Positions 38,362 through 47,803 are shown, numbered from the stretch's first letter. The stretch: DNA of 64,000 nucleotides from Bacteroides sp. (GCA_021202275.1 JAJQDI010000010.1:186001-250000); one strand, 5' to 3'. Translations and numbers: made by a program. Notes: generated by a model not told the origin, from the letters alone.

Positions 38362-39798
38362 ATGAAACTTCCGTTGAAACTCATCACCGTACTTGTCCTT
38401 ATTTCCCTGACAGGTATCTTCCTCTATCAGGGATACTGGTTGCTGCGCCTGTATCAGACCCTGAAAGAGGAGATGGAACGGAATATACATACCTCCATAC
38501 AGATCAGTGACTACAACGAAATGCTTTTGCGTATAGAAGCTCTGAGAAACAGTTCTGCCACCGGTAGCATTTCAACATCCATAGACATTCACAACGATAC
38601 CACCACCGTCACGACCGAGAGAGTGACCATCACCGATACCATACCTAAACTGTCTATGCTCCGCACGCACGAAGGCATGAGTGTGATCCTGCACAAAAAC
38701 CAGGATGTAGAATCCCTCCAGAATTATTTTCAGAAAGGATTGCACGCGAGCCTGGATAGTTATATAGATCCCGATCTGCAGAAATTCGACAGCCTGCTCA
38801 CCCTTGAACTGATTTCTCACGGGATCACCTCTCCTCATCTGACACAAGTGATCTATTTCCCTGATCCGCAAAAGGAAGAAATAACAGAAGAGTTTACCAG
38901 CGATACCTCTTACATTCCTTCTGCCCGGGCTACGCGCTACGACCGTTTTTTTGATATTCACAATCGCCGTGGCTACCGGATATGGATAGAACCCATCGGC
39001 TCGGTAATAGCGGCACAGATGAGGGGGATCCTGGTCACTTCCGTCGTCATCCTGTGTATTCTCTCTTTTGCCTTCTGGTACCTGATCCGCACTTTACTCA
39101 GGCAGAAAACATTAGAAGAGATGAAAAGCGATTTCACCAATAACATTACCCACGAACTGAAGACTCCCATCGCCATAGCCTACGCTGCCAATGACGCATT
39201 GTTGCACTTCAACCAGGCAGAGAAGAAAGAGAAACGTGAAAAGTACCTTCATATCTGTCAGGAACAATTGAAACGCCTCAGCCGGCTGGTAGAACAAATC
39301 CTGAGCATGAGCATGGAACAACGCAATACCTTTCATCTGGATAAACAACCTGTACTCCTCCACGAATTAGTGAACGAACTGATGGAACAGCACCGTCTCA
39401 AAGCAGACAAACCTGTGTATTTCAATTGCGATATAGAACCCGCGGAACTGACCGTAACAGCCGATCGCACTCACCTGAGCAATATGCTGAGCAATCTCAT
39501 AGATAATGCTGTCAAATATTCCACTCCGGAGGCCCACATCAGCATCTGTACACAAGATACCGCGCAGGGCATACAGATCAGGGTAGCTGATCGGGGCATA
39601 GGGATCGCACCGGAAAAACAGAAATATATATTCGATAAGTTCTATCGTGTGCCTACAGGCAACCTTCATGAGGTAAAAGGGTATGGGCTGGGCCTTTACT
39701 ATGTACGCGCATTGATGGAAAAACATGCCGGAGAGGTATCCGTGGAGAGCGGACCAGGAGGTGGCTCCGTATTCACCTTGTTCTTCCCCGGCAAATAG
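38362..39798 (+). CDS. Two-component sensor histidine kinase
   Basis: 478 residues. Membrane segment near the N-terminus (LITVLVLISLTGIFLYQGYW), a periplasmic domain of about 200 residues, a second segment (GILVTSVVILCILSFAFWYL, about 220-240), then the kinase core: H-box NNITHELKTPIAIAYAA, N-box NLIDNAVKYSTPE, G1 DRGIGIAPE, F-box FDKFYRVPTG, G2 GYGLGLYYV. Start at MKLPLKLITV. Forms a pair with the response regulator 83 nt downstream; the signal is unknown. Located between a receptor gene and two small envelope protein genes, suggesting an envelope stress or nutrient role. Confidence 0.93.
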   Translation: MKLPLKLITVLVLISLTGIFLYQGYWLLRLYQTLKEEMERNIHTSIQISDYNEMLLRIEALRNSSATGSISTSIDIHNDTTTVTTERVTITDTIPKLSMLRTHEGMSVILHKNQDVESLQNYFQKGLHASLDSYIDPDLQKFDSLLTLELISHGITSPHLTQVIYFPDPQKEEITEEFTSDTSYIPSARATRYDRFFDIHNRRGYRIWIEPIGSVIAAQMRGILVTSVVILCILSFAFWYLIRTLLRQKTLEEMKSDFTNNITHELKTPIAIAYAANDALLHFNQAEKKEKREKYLHICQEQLKRLSRLVEQILSMSMEQRNTFHLDKQPVLLHELVNELMEQHRLKADKPVYFNCDIEPAELTVTADRTHLSNMLSNLIDNAVKYSTPEAHISICTQDTAQGIQIRVADRGIGIAPEKQKYIFDKFYRVPTGNLHEVKGYGLGLYYVRALMEKHAGEVSVESGPGGGSVFTLFFPGK

Positions 39799-39881
39799 TG
39801 ATTTACTCTTTCGTTCTGGCCCTTATTTGATGATGAAAGCGAAGGAACGTTATACTAACGATGTACGATTAATGACAACAG

Positions 39882-40589
39882 ATGAAAAGAGAAAACAACA
39901 TAGAAGTACTGTTGGTAGAGGACGAACTCACTCTGGCCATGATCATCAAGGACACCCTGGAAGAGCATTCGTTTGTGATCCATACGGCTTCAGACGGTGA
40001 GGAAGGCTTGCGCTTGTTCTTCGAACTCCGTCCGGACATTGTGGTAGCCGATGTGATGATGCCACGCATGGATGGTTTCACACTGGTGAAGCGTATCCGA
40101 CAGACGGATACGCATACTCCTGTACTCTTTCTGACTGCCCGTTCGGCCATTCAGGATATAGTAGAAGGATTTGAAACAGGGGCCAACGACTACCTGAAAA
40201 AACCCTTCGGCATGCAGGAACTGATCGTCCGGATCAAATCCCTGTTGGGAAGAGCACTCGTCAGGGAGGAAACGGAGAAACAGAACCTCCTGGAGATCGG
40301 TCGCTATAGATTGGATCCGACCACCCAGCTGCTGATCTTCGGTGACCAACAGACAGAACTCTCTCATCGGGAAGCAGAAATACTCAAAAGACTGTGTGAG
40401 AACCGCGAGAAGATCGTGCGTGCCCAGGATATACTACTCGACCTGTGGGGCGACGACAACTTCTTCAACAACCGGAGCCTGCATGTTTTTATTACCAAGA
40501 TCCGGCACAAGCTGGCAAAAGACCCGGATATACGCATCCTGAATGTGCGGGGTATCGGATATAAACTGATTGTTCACTCTACGACATAA
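39882..40589 (+). CDS. OmpR/PhoB-type response regulator
   Basis: 235 residues. Receiver domain with phospho-acceptor Asp57 in DIVVADVMMPRMDG, acidic pocket EDE near residue 13-15, and the Lys in YLKKPFG; then a winged-helix DNA-binding domain (ELSHREAEILKRLCENREKI, RSLHVFITKIRHKL, ILNVRGIGYKLIV). Partner of the preceding kinase. The gap between them holds a family A-like TAACGATGTACGATTAA. An envelope protein gene follows after 4 nt and is probably in the same operon. Confidence 0.95.
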   Translation: MKRENNIEVLLVEDELTLAMIIKDTLEEHSFVIHTASDGEEGLRLFFELRPDIVVADVMMPRMDGFTLVKRIRQTDTHTPVLFLTARSAIQDIVEGFETGANDYLKKPFGMQELIVRIKSLLGRALVREETEKQNLLEIGRYRLDPTTQLLIFGDQQTELSHREAEILKRLCENREKIVRAQDILLDLWGDDNFFNNRSLHVFITKIRHKLAKDPDIRILNVRGIGYKLIVHSTT

Positions 40590-40593
40590 AGCC

Positions 40594-41367
40594 ATGGGAA
40601 AAAGCCTTCTACCTCTTCTGATCATAATCAGCTACTGCCTCCCGGCGCAGGCACAGACCGAACCCGGTGACAGTATCCCCCGATCCCTGCCGGACCAGGG
40701 CCGTCCGGAGATCATATTCTCCCCTTCCCGGGAAGGCGGATACGGGGATTTCGATGTTTCTTACCCTGCCCTGCCCAGGGAAATAAAAAGGGATAGCGTC
40801 ACCCTGCATATCACTCCGCCACCATATACCTCGTATCCCTGGGTGACTCCTCCCCCGGGTATGACCCAGAATCCGTTTGCCTGGGATTACAGCCAGGCTG
40901 ATCGTTTCCGGCTCAATTCCGTATCTTCCATACAGACCTACACGTTCCATCAGACCTATCCCACTATGGGCAATCACATACAGGCAGGAGCCTCGTACAT
41001 CTACTCCCCGGATGGTAACTGGGCCTTTGCCGGAGGACTGTACGCAGCCAAATACAGTATGCCTTCTGCCATGCAAAGGGTATACAACGATATGGGGGTG
41101 AATGCTTCTGTCAGCTACCGGATCAACGAACGCTTTACTATAAAGGGATTCGGACAGTATTCACTCAACGGACAGTCCAACGCCCAACGGGGACTAATGA
41201 CTCCCATGTATCCCCAGAACTACTACGGAGGAACGATAGAGTTCCGGATCAACGAAACCTGGGGAGTGGAAGCAGGTATGCAACGGGAGTTCGATCCTAT
41301 CAAAATGAAATGGGTCAATACACCCATCATTAACCCGGTCTATTATGGGAAGAAGAAAAGAAAGTGA
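40594..41367 (+). CDS. Exported beta-rich envelope protein, co-operonic with the two-component system
   Basis: 257 residues. Signal peptide MGKSLLPLLIIISYCLPAQAQ. The mature part begins with a Pro-rich linker (GDSIPRSLPDQGRPEIIFSP; ITPPPYTSYPWVTPPPG) and then repeated Gly/aromatic beta strands (HIQAGASYIYSPDGNWAFAG, FTIKGFGQYSLNGQ, YYGGTIEFRINETWGVEAGM), suggesting a small outer membrane barrel. The family was not recognised. Starts 4 nt after the regulator stop codon. The C-terminal strand pattern F-x-G-x-x-E-F-x-x-N resembles the next gene. Confidence 0.78.
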   Translation: MGKSLLPLLIIISYCLPAQAQTEPGDSIPRSLPDQGRPEIIFSPSREGGYGDFDVSYPALPREIKRDSVTLHITPPPYTSYPWVTPPPGMTQNPFAWDYSQADRFRLNSVSSIQTYTFHQTYPTMGNHIQAGASYIYSPDGNWAFAGGLYAAKYSMPSAMQRVYNDMGVNASVSYRINERFTIKGFGQYSLNGQSNAQRGLMTPMYPQNYYGGTIEFRINETWGVEAGMQREFDPIKMKWVNTPIINPVYYGKKKRK

Positions 41368-41533
41368 AAAGTTTTAAGTTATAAGTTTTAAGTGGTAAAT
41401 CAGGAGGTATTTGTTCTGGTTTTAAGTTAGAAAAGCATCTGCTATGACCTCCGTGAAAGCCCCAAGTAGTTTCCATACAAATGATTCATCACTTAAAACT
41501 TATTACTTATAACTTATAACTTAAAACTTATTA
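41368..41533. repeat. Spacer bracketed by inverted family B motifs
   Basis: AAGTTTTAAGTTATAAG (41371-41387 region) begins directly after the TGA stop, and CTTATAACTTATAACTTAAA (about 41507-41526) ends just before the next -7 box. The arms are complementary over more than 20 bp with about 100 nt between. No gene. Confidence 0.65.
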
Positions 41534-41541
41534 TATCTTTG
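41534..41541 (+). promoter_or_regulatory. -7 box of the second envelope protein gene
   Basis: TATCTTTG, full match, 21 nt before the ATG at 41563 and directly abutting the family B repeat arm. The repeat may therefore supply or flank the -33 region. Confidence 0.5.
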
Positions 41542-41562
41542 TATACGAAACCCGACATAGAT

Positions 41563-42087
41563 ATGAAAAAATTAGTTGTTCTGTATTTCGCGCTGTTTAC
41601 CACAGCCCTGGGGTATGCTCAGTCAGAGATCCCGGGCGACAGCCTCACGCGACAGCCGTCTGAGATAAAGATGTATGGAGACTTCATGTTAGATATGGGT
41701 CTGATGACCCTGTCCACTCCTACCCTGCCGGCGTTCAATCTGCTGGATGTGCCCTTTCCGAAAAACTACAATGAGATCCTTTTTCCCGAAACCCGATGGA
41801 CATTCGGTCAGGGATATACTGGAGGGTTTTCTACGTTTGGATCGGGATACTATGGCTTTTCTCCCTTCGGAGGCAGCAGCTATATGCAGTCGGCAACTCT
41901 ACAACTCAAGGGGAACATGAGGCTCAACCTGTACGGAGAATACAACGCCGATGGCTGGAGAAAGAGAGATCCTTCCGCACTCCCCTGGCAAAGGAACGAC
42001 TTCAAGGGAGCGGTTGAATTCAAATCCGGCAACTTCGGTGTAAGATTAGAAGTGCAACGACGCAGCAATCCCTATTTCCCCTACTGA
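41563..42087 (+). CDS. Small exported envelope protein related to the upstream gene
   Basis: 174 residues. Signal peptide MKKLVVLYFALFTTALGYAQ. The mature part shares with the 40594-41367 product the motif GDSLTRQPS near the start and the C-terminal strand pattern FKGAVEFKSGNFGVRLEVQR, and has a Gly/aromatic-rich centre (YTGGFSTFGSGYYGFSPFGG). Probably a periplasmic or outer membrane beta protein of unknown function. Own -7 box, separated from the previous gene by a repeat-bracketed spacer. Confidence 0.75.
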   Translation: MKKLVVLYFALFTTALGYAQSEIPGDSLTRQPSEIKMYGDFMLDMGLMTLSTPTLPAFNLLDVPFPKNYNEILFPETRWTFGQGYTGGFSTFGSGYYGFSPFGGSSYMQSATLQLKGNMRLNLYGEYNADGWRKRDPSALPWQRNDFKGAVEFKSGNFGVRLEVQRRSNPYFPY

Positions 42088-42133
42088 CCCGATCGGCAGG
42101 CAAACAGTATACACCTCCATTTCTACCCACTAT

Positions 42134-43048
42134 ATGAAAAAACTACTTATCGTCGGTGCCAACGGATTCACCGGCCGCAGGCTGCTGACAGATTTCGCAT
42201 CCGATCCTACCTATTCGGTTACAGGCTGTTCCCTGAGCCCGGATATCGCACCGTCACAGGGCTATGCATTCAGACAAACAGATATACGGGATACGGCAGC
42301 ACTGCGTCAACTCTTCGAAACGGTCTGCCCGGATGTAGTGGTCAATACGTCCGCTCTGTCGGTACCCGATTATTGCGAGAACCATCGCGCGGAAGCCGAT
42401 CTGCTCAACACGAAGGCCGTGGAACAGATGGCACAGCTATGCGAAACCTTCCATGCCCGGTTTATTCATCTCTCTACCGATTTTGTCTTCGACGGAAATA
42501 CCGACAGGCTCTATACCGAAGACGATATACCTTTACCGGTCAATTACTATGGACTCACCAAGCTTGCCGGAGAGAAAGCAGTAGCGCTCCATTGTTCCGA
42601 CTACGCCATTGCGCGGGTAGTCATCATCTACGGAAAGGCGCTGCCCGGACAGCATGGCAATATCTTCCAGCTTGTAGCCAATAAGTTACGCGGCGGAGAA
42701 ACGATCTGGGTAGTATCTGACCAATGGCGTACTCCCACCTTTGTCGGAGATATCTCCGTGGGTGTAGAGCGCCTCCTTACGGTACCTGTGAACGGTATTT
42801 TTCATATATGCGGCAAAGACCACATCAGCATAGCGGAGATCGCTTACCGGGTAGCCGATTACCTGCAACTGGATCGCTCACTGATCTATCCGGTCACTAC
42901 CGAAGAGATGGGTGAAGCCACTCCCCGCCCCCGTAACAGCGGATTGTCTATCGAAAAAGCCCGCCGCATCCTGGGCTATGAGCCCTGTAGCATAGAAGAA
43001 GGAATGAAAAAAACCTTTGGATGTACAGATGGACGATATAGGATTTGA
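42134..43048 (+). CDS. RmlD-like NAD(P)-dependent sugar nucleotide reductase
   Basis: 304 residues of the extended SDR family. Nucleotide-binding motif GANGFTG at the start, VVVNTSALSVPDYCENHRAEA, active-site region FIHLSTDFVFDG, and the catalytic YxxxK in YYGLTKLAGEKAV; C-terminal region with PRNSGLSIEKARRILGYEP. Closest in pattern to dTDP-4-dehydrorhamnose reductase and to SAM-synthetase beta-like proteins; no rhamnose genes lie nearby, so the substrate is open. Start ATG 42134 lies 46 nt after the previous gene, perhaps the same transcript. Confidence 0.85.
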   Translation: MKKLLIVGANGFTGRRLLTDFASDPTYSVTGCSLSPDIAPSQGYAFRQTDIRDTAALRQLFETVCPDVVVNTSALSVPDYCENHRAEADLLNTKAVEQMAQLCETFHARFIHLSTDFVFDGNTDRLYTEDDIPLPVNYYGLTKLAGEKAVALHCSDYAIARVVIIYGKALPGQHGNIFQLVANKLRGGETIWVVSDQWRTPTFVGDISVGVERLLTVPVNGIFHICGKDHISIAEIAYRVADYLQLDRSLIYPVTTEEMGEATPRPRNSGLSIEKARRILGYEPCSIEEGMKKTFGCTDGRYRI

Positions 43049-43060
43049 CAGGTTTTATCT

Positions 43061-43192
43061 TTTTTCAGACAGAAGAACAAAAGAACATATAAAGAAAGAT
43101 TAAATATGTCGGCTGACATATATTTACAACCTATAACTTAAAACTTATAACTTAAAACTCTTATATGTTCTTTTGTTCTTCTGTCTGAAAAA
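43061..43192. repeat. 32-bp perfect inverted repeat between convergent genes (family C)
   Basis: Left arm 43061-43092 (starting TTTTTCAGACAGAAGAAC) and right arm 43161-43192 are perfect reverse complements over 32 bp. The 68-nt interior holds ATGTC/GACAT, a small stem, and family B copies (about 43133-43158). A decayed relative lies at 33612-33675. It may stop transcription from both sides but has no unpaired U tract. Confidence 0.8.
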
Positions 43193-43212
43193 CTGTCCGG
43201 TCGCAGATTCCT

Positions 43213-44772
43213 TTATGCTTTGGGTTTCACCCGCACCGTCACCTTGCTGTCGTTATAAGAAACCTCCAGGGTACGGTCCGGCTTCTCTATGGTATAGTTC
43301 TCTCCGGCACTCAGGAAAGTTTCCGAACCGGAAAACTCTTTGTATATTTCATTGGCCAGCATATAGGTCTTTTCCGTATGCGGGAACGGCACAGTGATCT
43401 CCATCACATACGCTTCCGGACGATAGTTCGGCACAAATACATAATTAGAGTACCATCCTCTACGTTCCGTACGCCAGGGCATACCATATGCCGCCAGTGT
43501 GTAAGAGCTACTCCCCAGAGAACCTCTGTCGAGTGTGGTACTGCCTGTACGTTTGGCAAAGCTACTCTCTTTCAGTCCGTACTTGTCGCAGAGCTCAGCC
43601 ACGGTACTGCCGTATGATACACGGTCTATTCCGCTGTCCGTGATCAGCGTTTTCAGAGCACTTACAGATTTCTCTACATCAAAAAAGCGCGAGAGGATGT
43701 AATCATCCGGTTTTTCTCCGGTGGAGATGTATCTCAGGAACCAGGTATCCACTCCTTTATACTGAGGATTTACAATGTATTTTCCTTTTTTATCGATCAT
43801 ACCAAACTGATCGCCCATCTCCACAACCGCCACCTTGTTGTTGATAAAGGAAGCAGCCTGTTCAAACTGATAAGGGATCTCTACCAGTCCTTTCTTATTG
43901 ACGTATCCCCATTTGCGGTCTGCCATCACCGGTGCCAGATCCGATCCGTTGAATAGCAATGCCGTACCAAACTGAGGATTGATGGTATAAGTACCTTTCT
44001 TGTCGCACCAGCCCACTTTGCCGTTCTCATAGATCATAAACCAATCGCCATCCGGCCAGATTTTGCTGAATCTGGGGTTGATCACATATTCTCCTTTCGC
44101 ATTGATCACTCCCCAGTTGTCACCCAGTTTCACACAAGCCATACCATTCTCATGGAAATCCAGCACTTCGTCGAACTGGAAATTGATAACCATCTTTCCG
44201 GATTTATCCATAAATCCCCATTTGTAGGATTCACTATTCTTACAGGCCGCTTTGCCCTGCGAAAAGCTACGGAACTCATTAACTTGTGGAGCAATCACGA
44301 TCTTACCGGACTTGTTCACTGCCCCATAGGTGGTGCTACCCTCCTCATCGGTACGTGTAAAGACTGCCAATCCTTCACTGAACTGATTCACCTGACGTAC
44401 ATCTTCCAGTGTAAACTTTTCCTTACCGCTTTTGTTAATGGCTATCGGATAACTATTCTCATAGGTCACCCACGCCAGTCCGTCGCTGAACTGCAACCCA
44501 TTGTAGAACCTGGCATCGATAGCCACTTTCCCTTCGGTATTGATATAGCCCACCATACGGTCGAAATGCGCCCGGGAAAGTCCGTCAGAGAAATAGCTCG
44601 CGGAAAACTCCGTTTCGGAAGCCACTTTCCCTTTGTCATTGAGGTAAGTGATACCAGACTCATTTGTAGAAGATTGCACCGGGATCAATGAGGTATTGAT
44701 GCTACCTGATCCACCGCCGCAGGAGTATAGACAGACCACTCCCAGCAGCAAAAAAAGATTTTTACGTTTCAT
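43213..44772 (-). CDS. WG-repeat lipoprotein
   Basis: 519 residues. Lipoprotein signal MKRKNLFLLLGVVCLYSC with the lipobox Cys at 18, then GGGSGS. About eight WG/KWG repeats follow (for example KWGFMDKSGKMVINFQFDEV, WGVINAKGEYVINPRFSKI, KWGYVNKKGLVEIPYQFEQA), a repeat thought to form a beta structure in cell-surface proteins. The last 170 residues are a separate domain (YGSTVAELCDKYGLKESSF onward). Probably exposed in the periplasm or on the surface. Function unknown. Convergent with the RmlD-like gene across the family C element. Confidence 0.88.
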   Translation of the reverse strand: MKRKNLFLLLGVVCLYSCGGGSGSINTSLIPVQSSTNESGITYLNDKGKVASETEFSASYFSDGLSRAHFDRMVGYINTEGKVAIDARFYNGLQFSDGLAWVTYENSYPIAINKSGKEKFTLEDVRQVNQFSEGLAVFTRTDEEGSTTYGAVNKSGKIVIAPQVNEFRSFSQGKAACKNSESYKWGFMDKSGKMVINFQFDEVLDFHENGMACVKLGDNWGVINAKGEYVINPRFSKIWPDGDWFMIYENGKVGWCDKKGTYTINPQFGTALLFNGSDLAPVMADRKWGYVNKKGLVEIPYQFEQAASFINNKVAVVEMGDQFGMIDKKGKYIVNPQYKGVDTWFLRYISTGEKPDDYILSRFFDVEKSVSALKTLITDSGIDRVSYGSTVAELCDKYGLKESSFAKRTGSTTLDRGSLGSSSYTLAAYGMPWRTERRGWYSNYVFVPNYRPEAYVMEITVPFPHTEKTYMLANEIYKEFSGSETFLSAGENYTIEKPDRTLEVSYNDSKVTVRVKPKA

Positions 44773-45137
44773 GTGTTAACCAGATGTTTAAAAAATTAAA
44801 TAAAAAAACAATTATTTACTTTGTCTGACCAGGTCATCTATATACAAAATAGCCTGCTCAACGTTTTCAATTTCAACAGGAACAGTTTGAATCACCCCTC
44901 TTTACAAAGAGAGACGTTAGTTATGATATGTCGTATTTAACACTGTCTGTGCAAAAATAACATATTTTCCGAATTAAACCTATCATTTATATAAAAATGT
45001 ATTTTTAAGGGTGCAGCAGAGCATGCATACCTTGAAGTATGTAATATACATATCACATAGATTCTACGAATGGAAAAGAAAACAGATAAAAAGTCCTTTA
45101 CAAGGACAAACCTGAAAGGAAGATTAGTGAAAGTAGG
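44773..45137. other. Spacer upstream of the WG-repeat gene
   Basis: AT-rich, no gene. A full -7 match on the minus strand, TATTTTTG at 44959-44952, would give the WG gene a leader of about 170 nt. A second possible signal closer to the gene was not found. The right-hand end is the downstream side of the helicase gene. Confidence 0.4.
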
Positions 45138-47642
45138 TTATCTTCCCTGCGCAGCAGCTACTACCAACCGGATATCGGCAAAGGAAACTTTATCTCCCAG
45201 GGCCACTTTCAGAGCAGTCGTTCCTGCGGCTAATCCCCGCTGGCGAATACATTCGCGGATCAGGCGGATCTTCTCCGGTTCCACCACCTCCTCCACTGGA
45301 AGCTGGCCGCTGCGTACATAATGCTCCAGATGGGCCGCGATGGTACCCGTCACCAGTTCCCGTGCTTCAGCGATCTGGGCCACTGTTTTCCCTTCGCGGA
45401 ACATCCGATAAGTGATCTCTTTCGTATCCTCTCTGGGAGGCTTGGGCTCTTTCTCCTTTTTCCTGCGTGTGGTGCTCTTCCAGGGAAGCTCAGAAGTTTC
45501 CGGACGGGCTACCTGGTGCTTACTGACATACTTATCTACCATCTGCAACAGTATATCTCCGTATTTGTCTACCCCCTTTTTTCCGAAATAGGGAATACAC
45601 ACCAACTCATCCGCGCTGGAAGGCAACAGGTTGACAATGCCCAATACGGCCTTTTGCTGAATGATCGTGTAGACCGGCAAAGAGAGTTTGACAGCCTCCC
45701 GGCTGCGCCAACCCATGATGCGGCGATAGAGTTCCGGATGCAGAATATCCGAAGAGACCTCTATCTTCTCAGCCGTCCGTTTCCTGCGCTCTGCGGTAGC
45801 TTTCTCTTTGACCTTCTCCTGATCCAGTGCCAATACCGCTTTTTTTCTGAGATAAGCAGTGACGGAAAAGCCTTCCGCCGCAGTCTGTTCCAGCGTTCCC
45901 TGCTTGATCCGGAGGGTTTGCCGAAGGGCTTCCAACCCTTCTGTCAGTTTCTTCTTCACCTCTTTGTTGTCTGTCTCCATGCGGCTCTCCTTCACCACAG
46001 GCACGAGAAACTCCTCCAGTTGGGTATGAAAATAACCGGCTCCCGATACGATCCGCTGATCCAGCAACCCGCGATCCCGTGATTCACCGGCAGAGATAAG
46101 CAGAGAGGTATATTGTGCCTTGAATGTATCGGCTACCTTGCTCACCTTTTCCAGAAAAAGTCCGTGAGCCAGCTTATATCGCTCCAACAGCTTGGGATAC
46201 AGTTTGTACAAATGTTCATCCAGCAGCCTCAACACATACGAGAAGTGACGTTCCAGCAACTTAAAATCGAACTGTTCGCACAGCAATTCGTAGAAATATT
46301 GTTGTTGCAGGGTTTGCAACCGGGCTTCGTCCGGAGTGCGTGCACGCGCTTCTTCATTGAACTGTTCGATGGCATCGTCGCAGATAATGGCTTCGCGGCG
46401 CAACAGCGAACTCAGTACCATCCCTTCCAAGGTTTTGCAACGGCTCAGGGCTACATATACCTGTCCGTGTGCGAAAGAGGCGTTGGCATCTATGATGGCC
46501 CGCTCAAAAGTGAGCCCCTGACTTTTGTGTATGGTGATGGCCCAGGCCAGCCGGATGGGATATTGCCTGAATACGCCGTCTATCTCTTCGGTGATCTCCC
46601 GCGAGATCTCGTTCAGCGTATAGCGGCTGTTGCTCCACTCCTCCCTGTCGAGCACGAAAGGTTTGTCCTGCGCGTCATTGCCTTTCACCACAATGGTACG
46701 GGCATCTACGGACATCACCCGCCCGATCTTCCCGTTGTAGTACCGCTTCTCCGCAGCGGTGTCGTTCTTGATAAACATGATCTGCGCACCCGCCTTCAAT
46801 ACCAGGGTCTGGTCGGCAGGATAAGCCGTTTCCGGAAAGGTACCCTCGATCTGTGCCACGAACCGGAACGCACCGCCCGGCAGAGCTGCCAGTTGCGACT
46901 CGTTGTATCGCTGTGCCTGGTGATTGTGCGAAGTCAGACGAATGTATCCCTCCTCTTCCGCCGGACGAAAGCCAGGCAGATAGCGGCTGTTGAGTTGCCG
47001 GAGCACTTCATCATCGGCCCGGTTGCTGCGTATGCGATTGAGCAGGGAGAGAAAAGTGGTATCGCTCTGCCGGTAGACTGTCTTCAACTCAATCGTCACG
47101 TAATCCGTCTCACGAAGTGCACGGCTTCCGAAAAAGAAAGAGGTATCGTAATAAGTACTCAACAGCGTGCGCTCCTCCTCTTTGACCACCGGAGCCAACT
47201 GCTGCATATCACCGATCATAAGCAGTTGTACGCCACCAAAGGGTTTGTAACGGTCGCGATAACGGCGCAATACAGCATCCATCGCATCGAGCAGGTCGGC
47301 CCGCACCATACTGATCTCGTCGATCACCAACAGATCCAGACTGCGGATAATGGCGATCTTTTCTTTACCAAATTTATAAGGGGTCTGAGCAGCCGAGAAG
47401 GTGGTATCCGGCACGTAAGGGGCAAAAGGAAGCTGAAAAAAAGAGTGTAGCGTTACGCCTCCGGCGTTGATCGCCGCGATCCCTGTTGGAGCCACTACCA
47501 CCATACGCTTGGGAGAGGCCTCGCGCAGTTTACGCAAAAAAGTAGTCTTCCCCGTACCGGCCTTACCGGTGAGGAAAAGATGAGTCCCTGTATGTTCTAT
47601 AAATTGCCAGGCAAGCGCCAGTTCCGGATTGGTCTGTTCCAT
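45138..47642 (-). CDS. Pif1-like SF1B helicase with HRDC and C-terminal HTH domains
   Basis: 834 residues. The N-terminal 430 residues are a Pif1/RecD-type helicase: Walker A TGKAGTGKTTFLRKL (about 26-40), VVAPTGIAAINAGG, DLLVIDEISMVRADLLDAMD, FGGVQLLMIGDMQQLAP, and the late motif ITIHKSQGLTFERAIID. The second half holds an HRDC-like nucleic acid-binding domain (AVLGIVNLLPSSADELVCIP) and a C-terminal helix-turn-helix (ITYRMFREGKTVAQIAEARE) of the type found in RecQ-like proteins. Probably acts 5' to 3' on DNA in replication or repair. A -7 box ends 4 nt before the ATG, so the mRNA may be leaderless. Confidence 0.9.
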   Translation of the reverse strand: MEQTNPELALAWQFIEHTGTHLFLTGKAGTGKTTFLRKLREASPKRMVVVAPTGIAAINAGGVTLHSFFQLPFAPYVPDTTFSAAQTPYKFGKEKIAIIRSLDLLVIDEISMVRADLLDAMDAVLRRYRDRYKPFGGVQLLMIGDMQQLAPVVKEEERTLLSTYYDTSFFFGSRALRETDYVTIELKTVYRQSDTTFLSLLNRIRSNRADDEVLRQLNSRYLPGFRPAEEEGYIRLTSHNHQAQRYNESQLAALPGGAFRFVAQIEGTFPETAYPADQTLVLKAGAQIMFIKNDTAAEKRYYNGKIGRVMSVDARTIVVKGNDAQDKPFVLDREEWSNSRYTLNEISREITEEIDGVFRQYPIRLAWAITIHKSQGLTFERAIIDANASFAHGQVYVALSRCKTLEGMVLSSLLRREAIICDDAIEQFNEEARARTPDEARLQTLQQQYFYELLCEQFDFKLLERHFSYVLRLLDEHLYKLYPKLLERYKLAHGLFLEKVSKVADTFKAQYTSLLISAGESRDRGLLDQRIVSGAGYFHTQLEEFLVPVVKESRMETDNKEVKKKLTEGLEALRQTLRIKQGTLEQTAAEGFSVTAYLRKKAVLALDQEKVKEKATAERRKRTAEKIEVSSDILHPELYRRIMGWRSREAVKLSLPVYTIIQQKAVLGIVNLLPSSADELVCIPYFGKKGVDKYGDILLQMVDKYVSKHQVARPETSELPWKSTTRRKKEKEPKPPREDTKEITYRMFREGKTVAQIAEARELVTGTIAAHLEHYVRSGQLPVEEVVEPEKIRLIRECIRQRGLAAGTTALKVALGDKVSFADIRLVVAAAQGR

Positions 47643-47646
47643 ACCG

Positions 47647-47654
47647 CAAAATTA
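47647..47654 (-). promoter_or_regulatory. -7 box directly before the Pif1-like helicase
   Basis: TAATTTTG on the minus strand, full match, 4 nt from the ATG at 47642. Leaderless transcript expected. Confidence 0.5.
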
Positions 47655-47718
47655 GCCAATTTATTTGATTTACAGGAGAGATTAACACGATTTACGGATC
47701 AGGTAAAAGACAAAAAAT

Positions 47719-47779
47719 GTGTGAGCGAATATTCTAAGACCAGGAACCGCCAAGCCCATCAGAAGAATAACGCTCACAC
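47719..47779. terminator. Hairpin between helicase and DUF3244 gene
   Basis: GTGTGAGCG (47719-47727) pairs perfectly with CGCTCACAC (47771-47779), and weaker pairing continues inward (ATATTCT with AGAAGAAT). It follows the DUF3244 gene on the minus strand by 25 nt and there reads into TTTTTTG, so termination is plausible. Confidence 0.55.
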
Positions 47780-47803
47780 CTAACTTCTTTCATAAAACCT
47801 TAC

